From Acephala macrosclerotiorum (lineage: Eukaryota > Ascomycota > Leotiomycetes > Helotiales > Mollisiaceae): a stretch of DNA of 54,570 nucleotides. Both the position numbers and the translations under genes were made by a program. The DNA lies in the NCBI GenBank assembly GCA_014904845.1, contig MU119531.1, positions 1-54,570 of the forward strand, read 5' to 3'. The first letter of the stretch is position 1. Each line of letters begins with the position of its first letter. The notes beneath the pieces were generated by a model. That model was not told the origin of the DNA and did not search any database. It saw only the letters and a list, made by a program, of their open reading frames with translations. Shown in pieces: positions 31,469-44,459 of this stretch.

Positions 31469-32829
31469 CTTGACGGTAATATGTGATTTGAAAACGTGAT
31501 CAGAATGTATCTTGAGAGCGAATTTCAATTTCTGACTGAATGTTCGATGCACTAGCAGATTCAGAAGCTCCATCACTAGACAGCCTTCGAACTTACATTT
31601 ATATTTCTCCATAGTCTTACTAGCATTTATTGCCTGCAGAAGGGATTATGATACTGTAATGTGCTTACTCCGTTTCCCCGCGGTCTATGGCTGATCAATC
31701 CCGTATTTCTTCAAGCGAGCTCAAATCCCGAAACAGAATCCGACTCAATCGCATCTACCACAACAGTCACCTCATTCTGGGACAAGGGTAGCTTACATCC
31801 CATTGCTTGCGGAATTATGTCACACTACCTGCTGACATGGTTGAGTAATCGTCCCGCTCTTGCATGCAGATGTGGTAGCCCGATGCGGACATGAAAGTGT
31901 AATCATCTCGAATGTAGAATCGCTGATATGTCGTCCATACCCGGCAATTGTCGTCTTCATAGGCTTTCAAATCGGCGTTTGGGGATACGTTCCCTTTCTC
32001 TCCTCCGAATTTATTTTTGAGCTCAATGTCAGTGCTTGAGACCTTCGCTATCGTTCTGAAAAGTCATGACTTGGTTGCCGACATTCAACCTATAAGGCAA
32101 ACGATCGGTCGAAGAACGTTTTTTGTAATCCCTTTTGAATTTCAAGTACTATTTTCAAGAGAATTCTTCTCCCTGATCTTTCTGAATTGTTCTTTGTCTC
32201 ATTACTCTTCTTGCCCTTTCGGACAGTTCCTGTTGGTCGGGGCGGACATGACAGCGTTTCCAACTATGCCAGGATCCAAACCCGGTCCCTTCTGCCCTAC
32301 TTTCTCGCTTTCCCAATGCCCGAATTGTTTATCTATCATGCAACAGAGCAGATATGACCCCATCCATGGCGTAAAGGCGATCGCGCAACTTGCTGTAGTC
32401 CAGGTTCTGGGGTAGTGCGCCGGGAGCTTCGACATCAACGTGGTAAGAAGGGCGACCATGTCTTCGCTCGAAGGCAGGGCAGCGAGGCTGAAAAGGAGCT
32501 TCTGGTATCGAGGCAGTTGGGGTAGAGGATTCAATTGAATTTGCGATTTGTGTCAGTGATGCTAAGTGAATTGCGGCGTCCGAAGAATTGTTAGTCGAAG
32601 TGCGGGTGGGAGCTAATACGGACGGCACCAAAAATATGGCTTGGAACCACCTCAGCCTTAAATTCCCTTTGTTTGGGAAAGATTGAAAGACGTTCATAAT
32701 CTGAAAGCTAGAGCTCTTGTCAGTGTTTCTTTCGACTGGGCGAGTGACCAAGAGAGGCCCTATCTTCGGGTTCGAATGCATCCAGATTATTGATCAACCG
32801 GGCATGATCAAACTGTGCGTCTTCGAGGA
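31469..32829. other. Region of unrecognised, partly open minus-strand sequence
   Basis: Downstream of the HET pseudogene the minus strand keeps some open frames: about 32030 down to 31830 (contains CRVWTTYQRFYIRDDYTFMS, no ATG) and 32781-32329 (150 codons). They may be the decayed C-terminal part of the HET gene or of another gene. I cannot assign them, and there are stops and frame changes between them. Confidence 0.3.
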
Positions 32830-33939
32830 CGTAGATGTTCCGCGGCGGTCCTAGGTCGCTCGGAAAGTAGCCAAGTCAAGAGTGTCGCAATATTCTCTGC
32901 GGTACATCAAACAACCAGAGCCCACTGCTGTGACATTCCGTATCTGTCTCAAGCATATTCTCACGCGTTCGTGTTTCTTCATTGGACTAAATCCAGCATC
33001 GCAATGAAGCAACCATGCGGTCGTCCCCGACATCATCTTTGTCATGCCAAATGAGAGCGTTAATTTATAAACCCACATTCATGATGGCGTGTGGCCGAAT
33101 GGTGCTGAGCGTCAGATGACTGATCAAAATCCCCGACGATTCATAAAAGTCGCGAGGAGATTTTGCCAGAAGACCACTGTCAGAATAGCCACCGCCACGG
33201 CTTGGCTCTCTGCGCCATGTAAAATCGACTGATCTGGAACTTCTCGAATTGTTTCTAACTGGAGTCTTTGGAACGCTTTTGCTTTGCCTTTCCCCTACAA
33301 AATTGGCATGTTGACATCGAAAAGACCCATTAGGGAGTAGACCAAGTCTGCTGCTCAGGCAGTCTCGCGTCTGGAAGCCCATGCCATCCTTTGAGCAGCT
33401 GATTTTGATCGAACTTTGTAAACTTCGCTGAGAACGTCGTTAGGGATTCCAGTAATGCTAGTCAACTTGGACCAGAATGATGTCGGATCTTTTAGTATGG
33501 GACCATCGAAAGGTCGCAAATGCCACTATGATGGACGTTTTTGTCTAATGAGTGTCTAGTCCTGAGTGAAGAAGTAAGTAACCTCAGGGGCAATCAGCTC
33601 CTGTAGCGTCCAGCCTCGGGTGAACCAGCAACTGTTGCAAAGCTGGCGTCTATATTGGTGGCCGGATCGACATCGTGCAAGTACGCGTAGCAAGCGTGCG
33701 CGTTTTGGTAATACTTGAACATCGCGTTGATCGCCTCGGACAACTCTGCGCTACTGCGTTTGTCGATACAGCAGGAGTCGCCCTAAGCATATCCAATGCC
33801 TTGCTGAATCGCCATCAGGTAGCAGTTTCTGGTCTCTAAAAATCATTTTCTCTGTTCTGCAACATCTCGATGCTTTTTCATCTCACTGAATGAGACTTTA
33901 TCCTCTGTCGATCCCCAAGTATGGCTTAGAATTGCGTAG
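32830..33939 (-). pseudogene. HET-E-like incompatibility gene, main part, interrupted by retrotransposon
   Basis: The minus strand from 33939 continues a HET domain: YAILSHTWG, FSEMKK, AIQQGIGYA, a CCIDKRSSAELSEAINAMF block, HACYAYLHDV, WFTRGWTLQELIAP, MGLFDVNMP and LLAKSPRDFYESSGI. Lesions are TGA at about 33850, TAG for the Trp after GYA (about 33786), a one-base deletion near 33640, TAG after TQD and others. The gene's first 23 codons lie 13 kb away at 47281-47212, beyond the inserted element. The 3' end is uncertain, perhaps as far as 32300. Family role: non-self recognition and hyphal cell death. It cannot be functional now. Confidence 0.85.
33935..33939. repeat. Target-site duplication CGTAG, left copy
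   Basis: CGTAG immediately precedes the LTR; the identical pentamer follows the other LTR at 47212-47216. Confidence 0.9.
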
Positions 33940-34106
33940 TATAACAGTTCTCACCGCAAGATGTACCACGATCTTAGCGTAGTAAGTCTTGTCTAGAAAG
34001 TCTGTGTGTATTGGTGCGTTTGAAGAGAGAAGGTCTCAAGAGAGAGAAACTATCTAAAATAAAATACTAAACTAAACTAGTACTAGTTTACGTGACTACC
34101 CCAACA
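33940..34106 (-). repeat. 3' LTR of the large retrotransposon (167 bp)
   Basis: Plus strand begins TATAACAG and ends CCCCAACA; on the element's strand it reads TGTTGGGG to CTGTTATA. It is nearly free of RIP-like changes compared with the other LTR. Confidence 0.9.
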
Positions 34107-34122
34107 TCCCCCCTCCCAAAGA
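34107..34122 (-). other. Polypurine tract
   Basis: On the minus strand the sequence directly before the 3' LTR is TTTGGGAGGGGGGA, a classic plus-strand primer for reverse transcription. It fixes the element's orientation. Confidence 0.8.
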
Positions 34123-34440
34123 ATTCTCTCCGAGAAGCAACTAATTACCAATCGCCTGCAGTTGAAATAGTAGTATTATCAGCGTTTTTAGTGAATCAAA
34201 TAGCAATCCATCCCTAACTAGTACTATTTCCTTTATTTCCTCTATTTCCTTCATTTCCTCCATTTCCTCTATATTTTCCATTTCCTTCATTTCTTTTATT
34301 TCCTTCGATTGCGACATTTCCATCAATTGCACCGTTTTCCTCCTCAACCCCAGTATTTCCCCATCCCTGATTACCATTTTACTCATCCTCGTCTTCCATA
34401 GGAGTAACAATCTCGACAATAAAATCTACGAATTGGTCGT
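34123..34440 (-). other. Unmutated 3' tail of the retrotransposon
   Basis: This part has normal base composition while everything beyond about 34450 is AT-rich. A minus-strand frame (34419-34141) is dominated by Glu/Ile/Lys/Met-rich repeats from an approximately 9-bp TTTCC-type tandem array at about 34227-34306. It may be the C-terminus of the polyprotein or non-coding. Confidence 0.45.
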
Positions 34441-37400
34441 AAGAAATCAAATACTAGATTTGAGATTTTTCGAAGAACTAATAACTATAATAGTTCTTTT
34501 CGAAGTTCGTACAGTGAATTAAAGCGTTCTATAATATGAATTTGTCGCTATTACAATTATACTATTAAACGTCGAGTTTATAAAAGGATTTAAACAATTA
34601 AACGATAATTTTTTTAAAAGATATTATATTAAATTCGTAGTTGCAATTGTAAATAGGAATAGTATAGATTTTTATAATTATATTATTATTAGCGTCGAAA
34701 GTTTTACGATTAACGATAATTAATAATATGTTTTCAAGTTTTGATAGAAGAAAAGTAGATAAAACTTGAAAATACTTTGATTCGAATTTTTTCTCGAATA
34801 TTTTATAAATCTTAAAAAAATTTTCAAAAATTTTTTTGAGTTAAACGTTATTAAAGATTTAGTTAATAGTGATAAGTTTTTTGATTGATAAGTTGAGACT
34901 TTAAAAATAGATTTTTGATAATTTGATAGTATAATAGATTTATATTTTTTTTTGTAATTGAAGTAATAAAAAGTCTTTTTTTAGAGAAATTGTAGTAATC
35001 TTAATAGTTTTTATTATAAGATAATTGCTCGATTTATTTTCTACTATAAAATTCTTATAAACGATAATAGATTGATCGATTATAGAACGATTAAAAAAAA
35101 TTGCGCGATTTTCGATAATTTTATAATAATGAAAACTGTAATTTTTATTGTATTTCGAGTACGATTTCTTTTTTAAACATAAATAAATCTTATATATTCT
35201 CTTCTTACTACAGATTTTGTATTCGTTCTTCGAATATACTTTGTTTTTATCGTACTCGTAAATTTTACAAATTTTGTAATTAATGCGTTCGAAATACAAA
35301 TAATCGTCGATATTGCAAATATTGTACAATTTGCCGTTTTTGTTTTTACTGTTTTCGTTCTTTTAAAATAATCGAAATTTGAAAAACTTAAACTAAAAAA
35401 CGAGTAAAAAACATTTATTTTTCGTATATTTATATTTATAATATTTGAAACAAATAAAAGCGAAATATTGATTTATAAAAATTTAATAATCGAACTTTTT
35501 GTAATCTTTTTAATCGCATTAAAAATATTTTTGGAAAATGGTAATATCGATTTCTATTAAAACGTTTTCTATTCTAATAAAATCGACCAAAGATTTTAAA
35601 AGATTAATTTCGGATTTTAAGAATTCTTAATCGTTTTTAAAAAAGTAATTCGCGAAATCAAAAATTTCTTTAAAAATAATAAATATAAATTCGTATTTGT
35701 ATTTTAAAACTTAAATCAAATAGTAATATTTATTACTAATGAATTTAAAAAATGATTTAACGTTTAATACGAAAATAATAATAATATTTCGATCAATATT
35801 TTAAACGATTTTAATTACTAAAAACTCGAAATTGAAATTGTAAAACGAATTAAACTCAAATTAAATCATTGTAATTTCTATTTTATAAACGTAAATTGAA
35901 ACGATTAATAAATTTTTTTTAATAAGAAATTTTGTAAACAATAGTTTTTTTTAAATTTTAATAAATATATATAAAGTAATTTATTAAATAATAAAATTGT
36001 AAATCGAAATACTAATGTTTTTTTTTTATTTTTATTATTAAAAGTAAATACGATTTCGAAATTACTATTAATATTAAAAAACTTATAAAAATATTTATAA
36101 AAAAACGTAATTTTTAAAAATATTAATTTATTAATATTATCGTTTATTATTATATTTTCATAATACTTGAAAGAAAATTATTAAATTAAATTCAAAGTAT
36201 ATATTTTATATTACTCATTTAAATATAATATTAAATATTAAAAATGAATTAAATATTTCAAAATAAAATATATTAAAATTTTGAAAAACGAATTTCAAAA
36301 CTTTGAATTATATATTATACAAACAAATAAATTTATTTGACAAATATTTCTATTGTCGATCAAGAATTAAAACGAGAAAATATTAATAAAAGTGCAAATT
36401 ATAATAAAAAAACGTTTTGTATTTTCGTTGAAAAATAAAATCGAGAAAATAGAAATCGTTTATTGAAAAAAAAATTTAATTACTTATATCAATATAATTA
36501 TAACGATATTCGTAATATATAAAGTATTTTGTATTAATAATTTTTGAAAAACGTTAAATTCGATTATTTTTTATTTATTTATAGTGTTATTTGAATTGCG
36601 TTTAATATAATTTATAATAGTTTATAAGATTTCGTATTATTTATTGTTTTTTTTTTTAATGTAAAATTTGTTTTATATAATTTCGTGTAAAGTTATATTT
36701 TTAGTTTTAAGTGTAAATTTTTTGTTATTACGTTTATAAGTTTTTTTTATTAATTTGATTTTATTATATATATATTTTTTGAATATAAACGTTAAAATTT
36801 TGTTGGAAATTTTTTGATATTGAAACGAGAAATTTTAATAAATAAAAAATCGAATTTAATAATAATTTTAATGAGATTTTAATAATTGTATTTGTTTTTA
36901 ATAATTAATATTAAATTATTAACGTTTTTATTGGTTTTTTAAATAAGTAAAATCGTATAACGATATTCGACGTTAATAATAATTAAAATAACGATTAAAA
37001 TCGATATATAAGATTTTGTAGAGATTATATAATTTTGGATAGAAATATAATCGTAAATAATATTTTTGAGAAATTTTACGAAATTTTTTTTTTGATATAG
37101 AGTAAATTTATTGTAATATTTCTTTTAATTTTTTATTATTATACGTTTAAAGAAGTTTATAGTGAAGAATTCGAGAGTATTATTGAAATTTACGAAATAT
37201 TCGATTAAATGTAAAAGTAAATATATTTGAACGTTTTTTTTTTTTAAGTTTTAATAAAAGTTTAAATTTTTGATCGTGTTTTTGTAAGTTTTGTTAAAGT
37301 ATAAAAATTCGAAAATAATATTTTCGATTTTAAGAGTTTTTAAGAACTTTTATTAAAAGCGTTTAAGATTATAGAATTCGATGTTGTAAGAGAATAATAC

Positions 37401-40400
37401 AATATTAATGCGACGTTTAAAATTCTTAGAAGTGCGATAATAGAAATTAAAACGGCGGAAAATAATAATAGAAATTGTATCGAGTAGAATTGATTTATTG
37501 AAACGTTGAATGATATTGTTTTAAGTTTGGAGTTATTATTATTCGTTATTACGAGTTTTTTAAAGTGCGTTTTATTGTATTAGTCGTTTGTTTGTAGCGT
37601 TGATAAATTTTATGAAATTTGCGATTTCGTTATAATTTTTTTTATTATTGTTATTATCGTAGTAAATATTATTTTCGTTTTAATTTTTATTGTTTTTGAG
37701 ATTGTTGACGTTGTAAAAAAGTTTGAGATTTAATTCGATGTATTTTAAGTATTTGAAGATCGAGAAAAGAAATACGATTTTTATTTAATTATCGATTTGT
37801 AAATGGGCGACGGTTTAATTTTTTTAATTTATATGTATTAAGTATATTTTAAAGAAATTATTATTGAATTCGTGTATTTTGAAAAAAGTTTTTAATATAG
37901 TAATAAAAGTAACAATAAAACATTATATTTTTTACTTTAATTAATAATCTTTGAAATATTGATATTTATTCGTAGTACTATAAATAATATAAATATATTA
38001 TTCGAATTTATTTTAGTATACGAGTTTTTTTGTAATTATTTAGTTTTCGCGCGATAACGAAAATTGTTTGTAGATTGTAAAAATATTATCGATTATAAAT
38101 TATTAAATAGTAAAAGAGTTTTTAATTTAACTCTATAAAAGATTTTTAGTTTTATTAAAAACGAATTTATTTTTAAGTGTATTTAATTAGATGTTATTAT
38201 TTTTAGACTACGAAATAATAACGAAAAAAAAAATTAAATTATTATTTTTTTTAAAATTAATAAAATCGCGTGCAAATAATTTAAAAATAATAAAAATAAT
38301 ATTTTTTTCGAGTTTAAAAATTTTAAAATTATTGAACGTATACGATTTAATATTAAAACGTATAAAAGTTTTGTTCTTTAAATTGAAATAATTTTTGATT
38401 TTAAAATTAAATATTTGATAATTAAATTTAATAAATAATAAAAACTTTTAAAAATTGAAAATTTTAAAATCGTTAATTTGAAAAAAGTTTAATATAATAT
38501 AAAAAATATAAAAAGTTTTGTTTATTTCGTTATATTGTTTTAAGAGTTTTATTTTCGCGAAATTTCAAATACGTTTAATTTCGAATGTAAAATAAATTTG
38601 TGATTGAAAATATTTAGTTTTGTATATAAATTATATTTTGATCGTAAGAAAAATAAGACTATTATTATTTTATAGATTAATTTGATAAGAAAAAGAGTAA
38701 ATTTTATTATCGATTTTAAAATAAATAATTATATTGCGAAAAACTTCGAGCGCGAAAAAATAAATTTTGAACGCGTTAAATTCGATGTTTGTAAATTCGT
38801 CAATGGATTCGTCGATAAACTTTGTAATTTTATTGAGTATTTATTGTTTTTATATAAAAAAAATTTAAATATTTTTAATTTTATATATTTGTATAAATAT
38901 TTTTTGCTTATTAAATACGTAATTTTAATTTTTTATAGTATTGAAAATTTTTGCGATAAGTAATTTTGTAGAAATTGTATTTTATGTAATTGGTTTAATT
39001 TCAATAATAATATTAAAATTGTTTGATTCGATTTTAGTGGTTTTTAAAGAGTCGTATTCGATAAATATAAAAGTAGAAATTGTTGATTGGAGAGCGAGTA
39101 TAGTTTTAATTGAAATAAAACGAGATCGAACGATTTTGAAAAGTGAAATAGAACGAGTTTTAACGGGAGAGCGTGTTAGAATCGTAGAACGAAATCGAAT
39201 AATTGTAATAACGTAAAAGAAATTGGAAATAACGCGTGAATTGGCGATAGCGATTTTGGTTTTGATAGATTGGAGAATTTGAGTATAGAAAGCGCTTAGA
39301 ATAATAAGTTTATTGTGCGTATTGTAGTAAATTGTAGAGATTGCGATTTTGATTGTAATAAAATCGTCGTAGACGGGAGTTTTTGTTTTAAAGAAAGTAG
39401 TAATTTTGAGACTATTAATTTCGATTGTTTTATTGAAAATTAAAAATATTTTGTTAATAGTTTTAAAATATTTGTGAATTTGTATTTTAAAGTTTTAATT
39501 GTTTGTTTAATGCGTGCGATTGTAAATTATAAAAAGAGTAGATCGAAAAAATTGTTTGAGAATTTGTATATAAAAAAAATTTCGCGTTTGTAGAAATTTT
39601 ATTTGTTGTATATAGTTTCGATTAAAGGATTTTTTAGTGTAAAAGTGATAATATATTGTTATATTTGATAAAGTACGTAATCGAGTAAAAGCGAATCGTA
39701 GATAAATAAACGTATATATATTTAAATATAGATCGTAAAATTCGTAGATTTTTTTCGAAATTCGATATTGAATCGTTTTAAAGTATAATTATTCGTATTT
39801 TAATATTATTGCGAATAAGAAATTATTTTCTTAGAAATGGTTTATTATATAATAGCGTGTATAAAAAATCTAGTAATAGTATAAATATTATTCGATTTCG
39901 AATTTCTTAATTATTAATAAAATCGTTTTTTTTAAGTTTTTTACTAGTTTTTAAATAATGTTATAATAATTTTATTATTTGATTTAATAAAAAAAACTTT
40001 TTTATTTTATTTTATTAATAAAGCGCATTTTTTTAATTAAAATTTTTTTAATAATATAACGTTTTTCGTTGTTAATTGTAATCGATTTTGATTTTGATTA
40101 AAAGCGTTTATAAAGATTTTCGAGTATTAATTCGAAATATTCGATTGAAATAATAAAATGAATATCAATAAATTATAAAAAAAATTCAAATTCGTAAAAA
40201 AAATTGTTTTTAAATAAATCGTTTTTTTTGTATTTAATTTTAAATAATTTAAATTTATTAAAAAAGAATTTAATATAGTTTTGAAAGTAATATTTTTTTT
40301 TATATTTTTTGTTGATCGTGAAATATACGTAATTATCAAAATTTGAAAAAATGTAATATTAATTGTAATATATTTTTATTTTCGTTTGTATAAATTTTAT

Positions 40401-41700
40401 AGTATTTATAGTTTTTTTGTATAAATTTTCTCGATATTCGATATAGTTTAAATTAATCGTAAAATCAAAAAAAATAATTTTAACGATTTTATTGTAAAGT
40501 AATTCGTAGAAAATAAATTTGATAAATATATTTATAAAAATGTTTATATAGAGTTAAATATACGATAGTAATTTTTTTCAATCGAATTAATTATATTTAC
40601 TTTTTAAAGTGTAGTAGAAAGTATGTATAAAAATTTAAATTGTTCGTTTTATTTGATTGTTTACAAAAGAATAATACGCGATCGTAAAAATTAATTTGAT
40701 TCGTATTAAAATAAAAAATTTGATCTAAAAATCAAATGTAAACTTGAGATTACGATTTAAAATAAAAATATTAAAAAAATTTTAATCGCTTTAAATATTC
40801 TCAAAATACGCGATCGTTTAATTTTTTATAATTCAAGTTTTTTTTTTGATTAAGTATTGAATGTATTTAATAGTTTTATAAATGAAAATAAAAACTATAT
40901 TATTATTTTCTTTCGAAATTAATAAATTTTTTATGAAATTTATATAAATTATTAAAAAAAGTTTTATAGAATATTCGATTGATTATAAAACTTTTTATAG
41001 TAAAATGTATTTTGATTTAATTTTAAAATAAATGGAATAGTTTAAAACGTATTTTAAAAATTTTTATTTTATTTTGAAAAAAAAAACGTATTTTCGTAAA
41101 ACGTAATAAATTTTATTAGTATTGATATAAGTTATATCGTTGTGTGTTATTTTGAAAAATTGAAAGAAATACTTTCAAAGAATATAGAGTTTTTTGCGAT
41201 TTCTATTTTGAAAAAAAAGTAGTTTAGATTTTATATTATAATAGAAATAGTACAAAGTTGTAAAAGAATTATTTGGATTACTTTTTGTGCGTTTATAAAT
41301 TTTTATTAATTTTTTATAAATTTTGAAAAAAGATAAATTCGAAGAAAAGTTTCTAATAACGAATTTGAAAAGGTTCGAGTGGATGTATAAAGTTAAGATT
41401 GAAACGTAATAATTGTTAAGTAATTGAATTTAGTGTATTGCGAGGAATTCTAGTGAAATGTTCTCGATTTTAAATAGGAAAATTGGTAAAATTGTTGTAA
41501 TTGTTTGAGAAATTGATAAAAAAATTTTGAGATTTAGTAAAGGAAGTAAGAAAAGTTTTAAATCGATAAAATCTTTTTGAGATAAAGAGTTTAATTTATT
41601 AAAATCTATTAAAGATTTAAATATTGGAGATTTTAAAATCGATTATATTGCGACGATTTTCGAACGAGTTTATATCGAGTAAACGTCGACGTATTGTACG
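34441..41700 (-). other. RIP-degraded interior, mostly one-strand mutated
   Basis: AT-rich DNA with no intact gene. Between about 36.5 and 41.5 kb non-CpG cytosines are almost absent from the plus strand while guanines remain common. By position it should contain the integrase and 3' coding part of the element. A 129-codon minus-strand frame at 34940-35329 keeps several Cys (NIC, KIC, KIC, LCL) and Lys-rich sequence; its origin is unknown. Confidence 0.6.
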
Positions 41701-42599
41701 CGAATTAATTTTTTATATAATTGATTATAAGTTTGAATATATTGAATTTAAATAGAACTTTGTTTGAAGATCAAAAAACGCTGAAAAGAGAATACAATAA
41801 TTTAAAACTTAAAAAAAATGTTTTTGATTATTCGCGATAATATATTAATATTAATATATAATTCTTTTAATCGATAAATAATTTGTATACGATTTTAATA
41901 TTTAAAGAAAAATAACTATTAATTTGCAAGTTTATTTGAATGTTTTAAAAAGATAAAATTATTGTTTTTGAACGTGTTAATAATTGTACTATAGTCGATA
42001 TAAATGATCATATTACTATTGTTTAAAAAATGCAATAATTTTTAAAAAATTTAAATTAGTATATTTATTTCCAATTTCGTGAACTAATAATTCTATTTAA
42101 TAGAATTTAAATTTTTTGAAAAGAATAAAATTAAACATTTAATTTTGTTTTTATTTATTTAATATAATACAATACTAAATTTCATTTTTTTATTATCGTT
42201 TACGTATAAAATAAAAAGTTTTTCGAAATCAAAGAAAGTTAATTAAAAGTGTTTGTACAAACGATTTTGTAACGTTTTCTATATATATTTAACATTATTT
42301 AATAATGGATCTTCGAATTCGTTTACGAATTCGATTAAATGTTTTTTAGTATAACGATCTCAATTCGGTCTTTAAATAGAAAAAACTTTAAAATCGCGTG
42401 TTTTCAAAGTTTGAAATAATTTAAAAATTATAGTAAAATATAAAACGAACTTTTAATAATAATCGAAAAAACCAAATCCGTATTCGAATTATTTTAAAGT
42501 AATAAAAAATTGTAAAACTTTAATTATTTCAATTTTTTTTTCTATTGTATTTAATTCGAAACGATTAATCCAATAATTTAATGTTTTTAATTTAAATTG

Positions 42600-43400
42600 C
42601 GCGAAATAATACTTAGTAAAAAAAAGTATTATATTCGATTTGTAAAATAAATTAAAATAAATAAATAAATAATTAATATAAAATTTAATATTTTTGAAAA
42701 AAATAATAATATTATCGATATAAATAAATACGAATTTCTAAAGATATTCGTCAAAGATTTGTTTTATTTGATACTAGAAAAAAATTGAAAAAATAATCAA
42801 ATTTATAGTATTAATTGTAAATTATTTATGTTTACGATAAAGAGTTATGAAAACGATTTTCTAGTAATTCTTAGAACAAATTTTTTGTTGGAAAAAACTT
42901 TTGACTATATCAAAACAAGAAAAAATAATCGAATTTTTTATTATTTCGAGAATATCGTTTTACTTTGATAGAAGATAAATATTTAAAAACATTTTAATAT
43001 TTACACGTTTAAAATCGATGATTAATTTGAGTTTATTATCTCGTTAAATCAAGAAAATAAAAGAAGTAATTGACGAAAATTTTCTCAAAGAAATCTTTTT
43101 AACGACGTCGATTTTATTAAGAAAATCGAGAATTTTATTCGTTTTAATACGATTTTTTTTTAATATTTCGAAGGGAATTTGTTTTAGATTATTGAAATCG
43201 ATACTTTTTTTGAAGAGAATAAATATTTTTATTCTATTATTAAAACTATTTAAATCGAGTTTAAAGAAACGTATATTTTTTTTAAAAATTTGAATAATGT
43301 AAATATAATATTTATTGTTTTAAATTGTAAATATATTTGTTTAAAAAAAGTTTGATAAAAAATCTTTAAATAGAATAATAAGATAGAAATATTTATTTGG
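42600..43400 (-). pseudogene. Reverse transcriptase relic of the element
   Basis: The minus strand reads FVFIYIDNIIIF at about 42735-42700, the Y-x-D-D motif B/C region of a retroelement polymerase with the second Asp changed to Asn by a G-to-A change. Downstream similarity (KYYFAQFKLKTLNYW) fits the thumb/connection of Ty3-like enzymes. Many stops surround it. Confidence 0.65.
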
Positions 43401-43853
43401 TTTTCTTTTTTTCGTATCTTTGATTATTAAAAGTAAATTTTGAAATATTTTAATAAATTCGAAATAAATATCAATATTATTAATACTATTAAAAGTTTTA
43501 TTAAAACGATTTAATATATTTAGAATTTGTTTTATTCGGAGTTTGATAAGTAATCGCTCGAAATTAATATAAAGAAATAGTTTTATTTGTTTATTAAAAA
43601 TTCCAATTATTAAATTTTTAAAAGTATTACGTATAATATTAGTTTACGAAAAAGCGTTGATAAAATAATTCGAGATATAAATTAAAAATTACTTATATCG
43701 TATTTTTACGTTGATTTTTTAATTTGGATTAATAATTATCGTTTTAACAATGTAAATTTAAACGTGAAATATTTTTTTTTTTTTTGTTAAAATAGAAATT
43801 CGAATTTTTTTTTTTTAGTATTTTAATCGATTGAAATTAGTAATACGTTTTGT

Positions 43854-44459
43854 TTATATGATGTTTAAATAATTATTTTTGAGTATAGTATTTAATAAAA
43901 AGATATTATAATCGAGAGATTTTACGATGTAAAACTCGATTATAAATTGAAAAAATTCGTTGTTCGTCGTTAAAAATCGAATAAATAAATAAATGAAATT
44001 ATTTATTTGTAGTTTAAAGTTTATATTAAAAAAATTGACGGTTTTGAAGTTTTTACGTAATACGATATTGGAATAAAAAGTATAAAATATATTTTTGATT
44101 ATAAACGAGATATTGATATTAGTATTCGAATATTTTTTGAAGACTTTTTTTTTCTCGTTATATAATACAATTTTTACGCTCGTGTAATAAGTGTATATTT
44201 TGTTATTTACGTAGTATATGTTTTGTTTATTTTTAGTTATAAAAAGAAAAAAATTTTTAAATTGATTAAAAGAGTAATTAGTAAGTATAGATTGTAATTG
44301 CGATAAAAAGTAATTATTATTAGTAGTTTGAATAACGATTGATCTTTTGTTAATATTTTCAATTGTTAGTAAAAGTGAATATTGTATTGAAAAGAATTTG
44401 CTAGTATTGTTCGCGTTGTAAAAATAATTAAACAAATTTTTATTTAGTATATTAAACAA
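43854..44459 (-). pseudogene. Gag-pol protease-region relic
   Basis: The longest open frame inside the element (201 codons). Its end, IIEFYIVKSLDYNIFLLNTI then LKNNYLNII, resembles the last strand of a retroviral-type aspartic protease (usual form LDYDILLG). The active-site DSG/DTG is not visible. Composition is extreme (Asn, Ile, Phe, Tyr) because of RIP-like changes. Confidence 0.45.

Noticed and set aside
38191..39216. Three plus-strand frames of 66-93 codons in the AT block
   Set aside because: They consist of Lys/Ile/Phe/Asn-rich sequence produced by base composition and lie antisense to the element.
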